From IMG/VR virus record IMGVR_UViG_3300009149_000174, positions 1 to 30,854 of that record: 30,854 bases of DNA; one strand, written 5' to 3'. Positions within the stretch are counted from its first letter, which is position 1, and each line of letters opens with the position of its first letter. The notes under the pieces are model-generated. The model was not told the origin of the DNA, did no database searches, and saw only the letters and a list, made by a program, of their open reading frames with translations. Origin of the DNA: a virus. The position numbers were made by a program, and so were the translations under genes. Shown in pieces: positions 13,721 to 20,473 of the stretch.

Positions 13721-15556
13721 ATGAGTAAGCTTAACATGTTAGCTATACTAGCTAAGGCTAGAGCTAATAAGGAAAGAATGCTATATGCAGAGCTGCCAGC
13801 TACAGAGCCCCTACAGGCACCTATTGAGCCTAAGCTAACTCCTAAGCTAACTCCTATGCAACAAAAGCTCAAGGAATTAGTAGCAGCTAAGGCACTTAAG
13901 GAGATTCAAGTAAGGGTGGAAGCTGCTAGCGCCCATTCTACCGTAGTTACCGCCCCTACCGACACCGTACTAAGTGAAGGGGACTTAGCTACAGATGCTA
14001 CAGATACCTTACTTATAGGTGCTTTAGGTATGCACGGGGAGCAGATAACTTACAATGCAGAGCAGTTACGCTTTAGGGACTTAGCTGCAAGCGGTGAAAG
14101 CTGTGTGCTCATTGGGGCTGCCGGTACAGGTAAGACTACTTGCTCTAAGGCTGCTATTCAAGCTTTAGTAGATAGCAGTAAGGTACCTGTGCTTAGAGGG
14201 GATGGGCATAAGCACCTAATAGGTGGCTCTCCTGGCATTATCATTATCTCTTATACAAGGAGAGCTGTTAACAACATAAGAAAGGTACAAAGCGAAGACC
14301 TTAAGTCTAACTGCATAACAGCTCATAAGTTATTAGAGTACCAACCTGATTACTTTGAGATAGTAGATGAAGAGACAGGTAAATCTAAGAGGTCTATGCG
14401 CTTCTTACCTAGCCGTTGTGCTTCTAATCCTTTACCAGCTACTTTATATACTATCATAGTAGAAGAAGCATCCATGCTTAGCTTGGAGCTTTACCAAGAG
14501 ATAGAGGCTGCCTTACCTCACAAGGTACAGTGGATATTTATAGGAGATATACAACAATTACCTCCTGTATTTGGGCCAGCTATCTTAGGCTATAAGATGC
14601 TTGAGTACCCTTTAGTTGAGCTAACAGAAGTATATAGGCAGAGCTTAGAATTCCCTATAATAAGGTTAGCTCATAGAGTACTTAGTGGTGTTCCTATACC
14701 AGCTAAGGAATATCCTGAATGGAAAGAAGAAGGTAAGCTTACTATCCATCCTTGGAAGAAAAAGATGGACGGTGAACATGCTTGTATTATACTGGCTAAG
14801 TTCTTTATGCAGGCTATAACTAACAAGATATATGACCCTACGGAGGATATGATATTAGTTCCTTATAATAAGGCTTGCGGTACCTTAGAGCTTAACAAGC
14901 ATATAGCTAACTTCTTAGCAAGAGAAAGAGAAGCTATAACTTATGAGGTAATAGCAGGCTTTAATAAGCATTACTTATCAGTAGGAGATAAGATTCTATT
15001 TGATAAAGAAGATGCTGAAATTATAGAGATTAATGTTAACAATGCTTACAGGGGAGTTAAGTTTCAGAAGGCTTCTAGGTTCTTAGACTACTGGGGGCAT
15101 AATAAGAAGCCTAGAGACGTTAATGAAGTAATTATGGATAACGACTTTGATGCAGATGATATAGACTTCTTATTAGAGCAAGTAGCTTCTAGTGAAGATA
15201 GAGTTACTCAAGCTTCTCATACTATTACTGTACGCTTAGCTGATGGCTCTGAGGAAGTAACTATAGAGAAGGCTTCAGAAGTTAATAACTTATTACATGC
15301 ACACGCGTTAACTGTACATAAGGCTCAAGGCTCTGAGTGGCGTAAAGTGTTCTTCTGCTTACACCAATCTCACGCTAAGATGCTGCAAAGAGAGCTTTTA
15401 TATACTGGCATAACACGAGCCAGAGAAGAGCTTTATGTAATCTGCGAACCAGAGAGCTTTACAAACGGTATTCTATCTCAGAAGATTAAGGGCAACACCT
15501 TAGCTGAGAAAGCAGAATACTTTAAAGGTAAGATTAAATCTAAAGGAGGTTATTAG
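13721..15556 (+). CDS. SF1B DNA helicase (RecD/Dda-like)
   Basis: A 611-aa ATP-dependent helicase. Motifs in order: Q-like YNAEQLRF (111-118), Walker A GAAGTGKTT (132-140), Ia SYTRRAV (175-181), Walker B VEEAS (245-249, Glu-Glu instead of Asp-Glu), III GDIQQLPPV (273-281), IV VYRQS (302-306), V TVHKAQGSEW (531-540) and VI YTGITRARE (561-569). This set is that of RecD/Dda-type 5'-3' helicases used in phage replication or recombination. The first ~110 residues are an unrelated helical, Ala/Lys/Glu-rich arm holding an in-frame duplication KLTPKLTP. The gene is coupled to the 334-aa gene before it. A role at the fork or in origin melting is inferred. Confidence 0.92.
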   Translation: MSKLNMLAILAKARANKERMLYAELPATEPLQAPIEPKLTPKLTPMQQKLKELVAAKALKEIQVRVEAASAHSTVVTAPTDTVLSEGDLATDATDTLLIGALGMHGEQITYNAEQLRFRDLAASGESCVLIGAAGTGKTTCSKAAIQALVDSSKVPVLRGDGHKHLIGGSPGIIIISYTRRAVNNIRKVQSEDLKSNCITAHKLLEYQPDYFEIVDEETGKSKRSMRFLPSRCASNPLPATLYTIIVEEASMLSLELYQEIEAALPHKVQWIFIGDIQQLPPVFGPAILGYKMLEYPLVELTEVYRQSLEFPIIRLAHRVLSGVPIPAKEYPEWKEEGKLTIHPWKKKMDGEHACIILAKFFMQAITNKIYDPTEDMILVPYNKACGTLELNKHIANFLAREREAITYEVIAGFNKHYLSVGDKILFDKEDAEIIEINVNNAYRGVKFQKASRFLDYWGHNKKPRDVNEVIMDNDFDADDIDFLLEQVASSEDRVTQASHTITVRLADGSEEVTIEKASEVNNLLHAHALTVHKAQGSEWRKVFFCLHQSHAKMLQRELLYTGITRAREELYVICEPESFTNGILSQKIKGNTLAEKAEYFKGKIKSKGGY

Positions 15557-15558
15557 TT

Positions 15559-15768
15559 ATGAGTAAATGCAAGTGCGATACAAACAAGTTCTTTATAGTA
15601 TTAGAAGCGCCTAATGCTATAAGCTGTGCTTCTATCTTGGAAGCTCTTAAAGGAGCTATCCATACTGAAAACGAACTTAACCCTTATGACGTCTTACATG
15701 AATCTACCGTAGTTAGTGTAGAGAGTGTAGCAGGCGAATATCCAGTAATGAAAAGGAAAAGAGTATGA
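15559..15768 (+). CDS. Hypothetical protein, 69 aa
   Basis: Not recognised. It starts with a Cys-rich motif MSKCKCDTNKFFIVLEAPNA, then a helix and an acidic stretch, and ends KRKRV. A strong AAAGGAGG, read from within the helicase end, precedes ATG 15559. Its last 27 bases form copy A of a 28-bp direct repeat; the stop TGA overlaps the start of the next gene (ATGA arrangement). Confidence 0.65.
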   Translation: MSKCKCDTNKFFIVLEAPNAISCASILEALKGAIHTENELNPYDVLHESTVVSVESVAGEYPVMKRKRV

Positions 15769-15769
15769 A
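15742..15769 (+). repeat. 28-bp direct repeat, copy A
   Basis: CCAGTAATGAAAAGGAAAAG plus AGTATGAA is identical to 16216-16243. It carries the RBS (AAGGAAAAG) and the start codon of the following gene (ATG 15765). Sequences beyond the repeat differ at once on both sides. Confidence 0.97.
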
Positions 15770-16181
15770 GATGCCTAAAAGAATAAACGCTGGTATTAAG
15801 TCGCCAGCAGAAGCAGCACAGCGTATGCAAGATGGAGAGGTGTTCTATGCAAAAAGCGGGAGCAGATTAACTTACGATGAACTTGCAGAAGCTAAGTTCG
15901 TTTACTCCCTTTATGGAGAAGTAGGTACGCCAATAGCAGGCCTATGGAGTTCAGTTGATGAATGGTTAGTAGCCGTAGAGATGCCTTGGTATGAAGAAGA
16001 AGACGCATTTCCCAGACTATGCTGGGTGAGTGACCGTAACCCAGAGGAGGCCCGCCACTCTGCAATAATTATTAGATACATAGCGGGCCATGCTTTCCCG
16101 TTTAATGCAGCAGATGGGGGCATAAAATGGAAACTTGCTAAACCATTCAACTCAGAAGAAGCTGCGAAGTATATCCGTTAA
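15765..16181 (+). CDS. Hypothetical inserted gene of foreign composition, 138 aa
   Basis: Function unknown. The pattern SPAEAAQRMQDGEVFYAKSG recalls unnamed phage proteins with a Trp-rich C-terminal half (LWSSVDEWLVAVEMPWYEEE), and the fold is probably a small mixed alpha/beta domain. Its codons differ from neighbours: more CCC, GCC, GGC, CGC and few TTA/GCT pairs, with AGCT words only about twice in 417 bp. It is enclosed by exact 28-bp direct repeats, each of which supplies an RBS and ATG. This looks like a recently added accessory gene (moron). A defence or counter-defence role is possible but unsupported. Confidence 0.75.
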   Translation: MKMPKRINAGIKSPAEAAQRMQDGEVFYAKSGSRLTYDELAEAKFVYSLYGEVGTPIAGLWSSVDEWLVAVEMPWYEEEDAFPRLCWVSDRNPEEARHSAIIIRYIAGHAFPFNAADGGIKWKLAKPFNSEEAAKYIR

Positions 16182-16215
16182 TCAAATACCTTGGCTTACC
16201 TAGATGTAAGTAAGG

Positions 16216-16243
16216 CCAGTAATGAAAAGGAAAAGAGTATGAA
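16216..16243 (+). repeat. 28-bp direct repeat, copy B
   Basis: Identical to 15742-15769. It carries the RBS and ATG 16239 of the next gene. The two copies are 474 bp apart and bracket the 138-aa gene. Confidence 0.97.
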
Positions 16244-16559
16244 ACTTAAAACTGATATCTCAACTAAGAGCCCTAAGCCTAGAGTACCTGCTAAGCCTAG
16301 AAGTAAGCTACAAAAGATGCAAGCTCAGTATAACTTTGCTTATAACTTTAGGTTACAGGACTTTCATTCTAGCTGTGTAACTGAGTTCCCTTTAAGTACG
16401 AGAACTCTTCAGGCTGTCTATACCTACAATAACGCCATTACTGAACTAAGAGCAGCTATAAGAGTTGACTACCTATATACCTCTAATGAGATTAAGTACT
16501 TAAGAGAGCTAAGGATGTGCAAAGGAAAGCTCTCATTAGCCAAGCAGTCGAAAAAATAA
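16239..16559 (+). CDS. Basic hypothetical protein, 106 aa
   Basis: Not recognised. ATG 16239 inside repeat copy B is chosen because AAGGAAAAG sits just upstream; an upstream TTG at 16191 has no SD. The protein is strongly basic at its N-terminus (STKSPKPRVPAKPRSKLQKM), followed by a helical domain with Arg/Tyr (AYNFRLQDF, ELRAAIRVDYLYTSNEIKYL) and a Lys-rich end. Nucleic-acid binding is plausible from charge. Before the insertion it probably followed the 69-aa gene directly, with its start overlapping that gene's stop. Confidence 0.7.
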   Translation: MKLKTDISTKSPKPRVPAKPRSKLQKMQAQYNFAYNFRLQDFHSSCVTEFPLSTRTLQAVYTYNNAITELRAAIRVDYLYTSNEIKYLRELRMCKGKLSLAKQSKK

Positions 16560-16583
16560 ATAGGGCAAAAAAGTAAAAAACTA

Positions 16584-16614
16584 TTGACGTTTCAGGGCGT
16601 TATGGTACTATAGT
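16584..16614 (+). promoter_or_regulatory. Sigma70-like promoter for the 234-aa protein gene
   Basis: TTGACG (16584-16589) is followed after 16 nt by TACTAT (16606-16611), or after 19 nt by TATAGT (16609-16614). It is in a 144-bp gene-free interval directly before a hairpin leader and a gene that has its own terminator. Confidence 0.65.
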
Positions 16615-16625
16615 TATTCAGTAAC

Positions 16626-16649
16626 AAGGGGAAGCAGATAGTTTCCCTT
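16626..16649 (+). promoter_or_regulatory. Leader hairpin upstream of the 234-aa protein gene
   Basis: AAGGGGAA (16626-16633) pairs with TTTCCCTT (16642-16649) with one G-U pair and an 8-nt loop. A nearby CTCCCCC run (16656-16661 region) could pair with the same GGGG, giving an alternative fold. It lies near the predicted 5' end of the transcript. Confidence 0.5.
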
Positions 16650-16703
16650 ATAACCTCCCCCAGCTAGCTAAGCTAGTAACCTTAAACAAAAGTGAGACAT
16701 ATT

Positions 16704-17408
16704 ATGCCAGAAGTAAATGAAGCCGTAGGAAATTCAGTAATCACCATCAAAGCCAGTAACCCAAGCGCAGAAGATATGGCTGCTTTTGTAGTTACCGTTC
16801 AAGAACAGCTTGGTGCAAGCGTTACAGTAGCAGCTAATACTTTTCAGTTTAAAAAGTCAGTTGATAAAGTAACTGGTGTTGAAACTGTACGTGAACCAGT
16901 TGACTTAGCCATTCCTTTCCTTAGCTTAGATGGTTTACAGACTATCTTGAATGCCGGCGGCAAAGGCTTGGAGTTGCTATTCAATGCAGCTAATCAAATC
17001 ATCCTTGACCAAGCGCGTGAACTTATTAAAGATACAAGCTTAGATTGTGCCAGCTTGCCTTTAGATAAGCTTGCTTGGGATGTTATTGCTAACTTACCTA
17101 AAGCCCAACGTGGCGGCGGTGTACCTAAAGAGCTTTGGGATGCCTTTGCTATTAACTACATCGAAGTTATGCAAGAAGCTGCGGGTAAGACTCTTGAGCA
17201 AGCAAGCGCAGCGGCTCGTATCTTTACTAACAAGTTGGTTGCTGTACGTTCTAATGAAGCAATCATTAACAAGCTTGTTGGTCAGCTAGCTATCTATGCT
17301 GAGTCTACAGAGCAGCTTGAAGTGTTCCAACCTGTTGTTGAGTTCCTATTGAACAAAGCTGAAATGTTCTTACAAGCTGATGATTCAGCCTTACTTGAGT
17401 CTCTATAA
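16704..17408 (+). CDS. Probably highly expressed hypothetical protein, 234 aa
   Basis: Not recognised. ATG 16704 is preferred over GTG 16692, as GTGAG lies 7 nt upstream. The protein starts MPEVNEAVGNSVITIKASNP, is Ala/Leu-rich, acidic and mostly helical, and contains a Gly-rich loop AQRGGGVPKELW. No enzyme motif is visible. It is a single-gene transcription unit with its own promoter, leader hairpin and strong terminator. Its codons (CGT for Arg, GGC, CCA, more GAA) are unlike the AGA/AGG-rich neighbours and like the ssDNA-binding protein gene, which suggests abundant production. A DNA-binding or recombination partner role is inference. Confidence 0.75.
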   Translation: MPEVNEAVGNSVITIKASNPSAEDMAAFVVTVQEQLGASVTVAANTFQFKKSVDKVTGVETVREPVDLAIPFLSLDGLQTILNAGGKGLELLFNAANQIILDQARELIKDTSLDCASLPLDKLAWDVIANLPKAQRGGGVPKELWDAFAINYIEVMQEAAGKTLEQASAAARIFTNKLVAVRSNEAIINKLVGQLAIYAESTEQLEVFQPVVEFLLNKAEMFLQADDSALLESL

Positions 17409-17436
17409 GCTCTAAGTAGCGGTTACTTATAACTAT

Positions 17437-17473
17437 CCTAGTCACAGTTAATATTGTGGCTAGGTTTTTTTTT
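17437..17473 (+). terminator. Rho-independent terminator
   Basis: CCTAGTCACA (17437-17446) and TGTGGCTAGG (17455-17464) form a 10-bp stem with one G-U pair and an 8-nt loop, followed by nine T residues. A possible weak -10 box TATAAC (17517-17522) lies downstream and may restart transcription. Confidence 0.93.
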
Positions 17474-17539
17474 ATTAAATCTTTTTAGAAGTTTAGAAGG
17501 TTTAATAAAGAAGTCTTATAACTAGGAGAGTGTAGAACG

Positions 17540-17776
17540 ATGAGAAAGTATCAGGCTATTTGGGTGCGTTTAAAGTTACACAAGACAGCTACCCTTATAG
17601 CTGCACCTAGCTCACACCTAAAGATAATAAGAGCTGTTAAAAAAGAAAAGAATATAGATCTTGCCTATAAGCTTACGTCTATAGAGCAAGGGCTTAAGTT
17701 TAAGTTAGCTTTTCACTCAGAAGGAGATAAGCTTAACTTTAGACTTAGCCCTGTAATATCTATGTATAATCTTTAA
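17540..17776 (+). CDS. Basic hypothetical protein, 78 aa
   Basis: Not recognised by function. The form MRKYQAIWVRLKLHKTATLI, then SSHLKIIRAVKKEKNIDLAY, matches a class of short basic phage proteins of unknown role. It might bind nucleic acid on charge alone. The SD AGGAGAG is somewhat far from ATG 17540. It begins a long coupled cluster after the terminator. Confidence 0.65.
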   Translation: MRKYQAIWVRLKLHKTATLIAAPSSHLKIIRAVKKEKNIDLAYKLTSIEQGLKFKLAFHSEGDKLNFRLSPVISMYNL

Positions 17777-17789
17777 GGAGATTAACTTT

Positions 17790-18077
17790 ATGAATGCTGT
17801 AACTACTATACAAAGTAGCCAAGCTTATGAGATAAGAGAAAAGCTCATGCAATTAGAGCAAGCCTTACTCACTGCTGACCCAGATATGCCTAAGTACTTG
17901 CGTACAATTCACCGTCAACTTAAAGACGATGCTGAGCTAGTAACTATCCTTACTGAGGAAGAGTGCTCTATCTTAGTTCGTGGGCTTAAGAAACAGACAG
18001 GTACTGAAATAGCTACTAAGGCAGCTACTAAGCCAGCTAAGAAGTCTCTTAAGCTAATAAGCCTTGCTGACTTGTAA
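17790..18077 (+). CDS. Hypothetical protein, 95 aa
   Basis: Function unknown. A helical segment EIREKLMQLEQALLTADPDM, followed by YLRTIHRQLKDDAELVTILT and EEECSILVRGLKKQT, is a recurring pattern of small phage early proteins. The C-terminal ~25 residues are Lys/Ala/Thr-rich. AAGGAG precedes ATG 17790, and the next gene starts 10 bp after the stop. Confidence 0.75.
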   Translation: MNAVTTIQSSQAYEIREKLMQLEQALLTADPDMPKYLRTIHRQLKDDAELVTILTEEECSILVRGLKKQTGTEIATKAATKPAKKSLKLISLADL

Positions 18078-18087
18078 GGAGTAAGTT

Positions 18088-18366
18088 ATGACTGCGATGT
18101 TTATAGCTCCAAGAGCTTGTAACCTAATTGAAATTACTACAGGAGGGAAGCTTAGTTATGGAGTAGTAATTAGCCTTGATGAATATATACCTATTTGTAA
18201 TAAGAGCGCTGCTAAGAGAATAAGCAGAGCTAATAGCTTTGGCAAGTACAATAAATTCTCGTTTAGTTGCTTAGAGTCTGCAAACTCTACCTTTAGATGG
18301 TTAGGCTTTGCAGAGTACGCAGCTATAGACACGGCTGCTCAGCTAATATGGCTAATTTATGACTAA
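18088..18366 (+). CDS. Hypothetical protein, 92 aa
   Basis: Not recognised. A beta-rich beginning (ACNLIEITTGGKLSYGVVIS) is followed by a basic Ser/Asn-rich middle and an aromatic C-terminus ending AAQLIWLIYD. AAGGAG precedes ATG 18088. It overlaps the next gene by 8 nt. Confidence 0.65.
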   Translation: MTAMFIAPRACNLIEITTGGKLSYGVVISLDEYIPICNKSAAKRISRANSFGKYNKFSFSCLESANSTFRWLGFAEYAAIDTAAQLIWLIYD

Positions 18367-18775
18367 CCCTATCTTGCAGCGTATAGCGGAACTTAAAGCT
18401 AAGCAGCTAGTTAGTAAGGAGCCTGCTAAGTTATTTACTTTATCTACGCTTATTATAATTCGTAATAAAGCTAGCAGAGAATGCACAGTAGATTACTCAA
18501 TTGGCTTAAAGGCTGTACTTGAGTACTTAATACCTGCCAATCATAAGCCTAGCGATGGATGCCCTTTTAACTTAGAGTTAGATAAGTACCCGTTAGCTTT
18601 AGATGAAGGCTTTAAGTTACCTTGTACGCTTGCAGGATACGCAAGTTCGGAACTAGCTAGCCTAATAGCTAGGAGTTATACGACTAACACTAAAGATTAC
18701 CTTGCTGAATATAGTAAGCTAGTTAAGCTTATAGTGTTAACATCTTTTGATTTAGCTGTTAAGGGAATTATATGA
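18359..18775 (+). CDS. Hypothetical protein, 138 aa
   Basis: Not recognised. It begins MTNPILQRIAELKAKQLVSK, the same type of short helical Lys-rich N-terminal tag (xxxLAxLKAKK) seen on the nuclease, helicase and polymerase of this phage, then a mixed domain with KAVLEYLIPANHKPSDGCPF and a hydrophobic helical end. It overlaps both the preceding gene and the nuclease (ATGA), so it is coupled to the nuclease and may be its partner. Confidence 0.7.
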   Translation: MTNPILQRIAELKAKQLVSKEPAKLFTLSTLIIIRNKASRECTVDYSIGLKAVLEYLIPANHKPSDGCPFNLELDKYPLALDEGFKLPCTLAGYASSELASLIARSYTTNTKDYLAEYSKLVKLIVLTSFDLAVKGII

Positions 18776-19872
18776 CACAAGACCTTAGAGCTCTATTAGC
18801 AAGAAAGAAAGCAGAGAAAGCTAGTAGTGAGCTCGTTACTGCCAAGCTTGACTTCCTTGATGAGCCAGTAGAACAGAAGGAGAGAGCAGAGATAATAGAA
18901 TTAGCTGAAGGAGAAATAGACCCAAGGCTTAAGTTACTATCTCATTCAAGCCGCTGCTTACTTCACACCTGTCCACGTAAGTATCAGTTATATAGACTGA
19001 ACAGTGAGACTATCCTTATGGAAGATGGAAAAGAGAGAGAGCAAGCAGTTACCTTTGCTTATGGTAAGGTAGTTGGCTTAGGTATGCAGTTAGTTTTACA
19101 AGGACTTACTGAGGATGAAATATACCTTAAGTGCTTCTTAGAATGGGACACTGATTTACTAGCTGAAAATGACAAGCAGAAGAAGTCTTTCTGGCTAGCT
19201 ATGTTTGCAGTGCGTAAGTTTATAGCTTTAAGAGCAGATGGCTTCTTAGAAAACTATGGGCTTGTATACTATCAAGACTTGCCAGCCATAGAGTTAAGCT
19301 TCCAAGTTACTTTACCTAATGGCTTTAAGTACAGAGGCTTCATTGACGCTGTATTGCAGCATAGATTAACTAAGGAGATTATGGTATTAGAGGCTAAGAC
19401 TTCTAGCGGGGCAGCTAATAGCGCAGCTTATAAGAATTCAGGTCAAGCAGTAGGTTACTCTGTAGTACTTGATATCTTATTTCCTGAGTTAAGTTCTTAC
19501 TCTGTACTTTACTTGGTGTATGAAACTAAGTCTAAAGAGTATGTTGAACTGCCCTTTAAGAAGTCATTGCTTCAGCGAGCTTTATGGTTACAAGAGCTTT
19601 TAATAGACACTAAGATAATAGAGATGTTTGAGCTTTACGATACTTATCCTATGCACGGTGAGTCTTGTAATCATTTCTTTAGGGACTGCGAGTACTTATC
19701 CCTATGCACACTAGATACTGATAAGCTGACTAAGCCTTGGACAACTAAGTTGCAAAGGGAATTAGAAGAGTCAGATAGTAAGTATCAATTTAATGTAAGC
19801 TTTGAAGAGCTGCTTGAGTCGCAACTTAGTAAAGGCAACTTACCTGAGGAAAGTGAAGATGATAGATTGTAA
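18772..19872 (+). CDS. PD-(D/E)XK exonuclease, Cas4/RecB-like with probable Fe-S cysteines
   Basis: A 366-aa protein with the order CxxxxCPRKY (Cys62, Cys67), GFIDAVL (Asp192), VLEAKTSS (Glu207, Lys209) and QAVGY (Q225-x3-Y229), the signature of PDDEXK_1/RecB-like nucleases. Near the C-terminus ESCNHFFRDCEYLSLC supplies Cys299, Cys306 and Cys312. With an N-terminal Cys these could hold an Fe-S cluster, as in Cas4, AddB and Dna2, although the spacing is not the standard one. It probably resects DNA ends for recombination with the Sak4-like ATPase downstream. No CRISPR array or other cas gene is nearby, so a Cas4 adaptation role is unlikely. Confidence 0.87.
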   Translation: MTQDLRALLARKKAEKASSELVTAKLDFLDEPVEQKERAEIIELAEGEIDPRLKLLSHSSRCLLHTCPRKYQLYRLNSETILMEDGKEREQAVTFAYGKVVGLGMQLVLQGLTEDEIYLKCFLEWDTDLLAENDKQKKSFWLAMFAVRKFIALRADGFLENYGLVYYQDLPAIELSFQVTLPNGFKYRGFIDAVLQHRLTKEIMVLEAKTSSGAANSAAYKNSGQAVGYSVVLDILFPELSSYSVLYLVYETKSKEYVELPFKKSLLQRALWLQELLIDTKIIEMFELYDTYPMHGESCNHFFRDCEYLSLCTLDTDKLTKPWTTKLQRELEESDSKYQFNVSFEELLESQLSKGNLPEESEDDRL

Positions 19873-20281
19873 GGAGTACGAAGAAGGTATTCTCTTAGAA
19901 GAGTTTACTGCTATGCACAGAGGCTCTATGGAAAAGGCAGTGCTACTGCCCCCTTTAGCTTCAGAGCCTTTTAGTTGTAAGGACTATAACCCTGAAGTTA
20001 CTATTAGCACAAGCTTAAGTGGAGCTATAACTTTACACTACCAAGAGCTAATAGTTATAACTAAATCTCCTAAGCCTAAGGAAGGAGCTATACTATTTAC
20101 TTTCCTTAATAAGGAAGATGGTACAGAAGATGAGTATTGGCTACCTAAGAGGCTATGCTCTAACCTTAATGAAGCTGAGCGCACTATACGTGTTTGGGAT
20201 GTGTTCCTAAAGAGCAAGACTCCTGAACTATTAGCTTACACTCATATGATTCACGACTGTGATGATGAAGAAGGAAGATAA
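19859..20281 (+). CDS. Hypothetical protein, 140 aa
   Basis: Not recognised. ATG 19859 is preferred over TTG 19802, since GAGGA and AAAGTGAAG lie just upstream and the TTG lies well inside the nuclease gene. The protein is acidic, with a beta-rich middle (EVTISTSLSGAITLHYQELI, GAILFTFLN), a segment DEYWLPKRLCSNLNEAERTI and an acidic tail. It overlaps the nuclease by 14 nt and may be a cofactor of it. Confidence 0.65.
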   Translation: MIDCKEYEEGILLEEFTAMHRGSMEKAVLLPPLASEPFSCKDYNPEVTISTSLSGAITLHYQELIVITKSPKPKEGAILFTFLNKEDGTEDEYWLPKRLCSNLNEAERTIRVWDVFLKSKTPELLAYTHMIHDCDDEEGR

Positions 20282-20284
20282 CTT

Positions 20285-20473
20285 ATGGTACTCTTAGCAG
20301 CGATATTTGACTTAGGTATGTTTATTATAGTGCTATTTTTGGCTTTCTTAGCTATACTAACTGTACTAGAAATAGTATGCCATCACGTAGTATTGCCTGT
20401 AGTTAAGAAAGCTGGGCTTAGTAAGCCAGCAGTTAGCCCCCCAAGAAGGAGACGTACAGATGGCAAATCTTAG
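20285..20473 (+). CDS. Small single-pass membrane protein, 62 aa
   Basis: Residues about 2-32 are strongly hydrophobic (LLAAIFDLGMFIIVLFLAFL then AILTVLEIV), long enough for one or two membrane passes. A Pro-rich, basic tail with RRRR (54-57) follows, likely cytoplasmic. A GGAAG-type SD precedes ATG 20285, and the end overlaps the Sak4-like gene by 14 nt. It may tether a protein to the membrane or act as an exclusion factor. A holin is less likely, with no endolysin nearby. Confidence 0.6.
   Translation: MVLLAAIFDLGMFIIVLFLAFLAILTVLEIVCHHVVLPVVKKAGLSKPAVSPPRRRRTDGKS

Noticed and set aside
16191-16238. Upstream TTG start for the 106-aa gene
   Set aside because: No SD before it, while ATG 16239 has AAGGAAAAG and lies in the duplicated start region.
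19802-19858. Upstream TTG start for the 140-aa gene
   Set aside because: It would overlap the nuclease gene by 71 nt without an SD; ATG 19859 is better placed.
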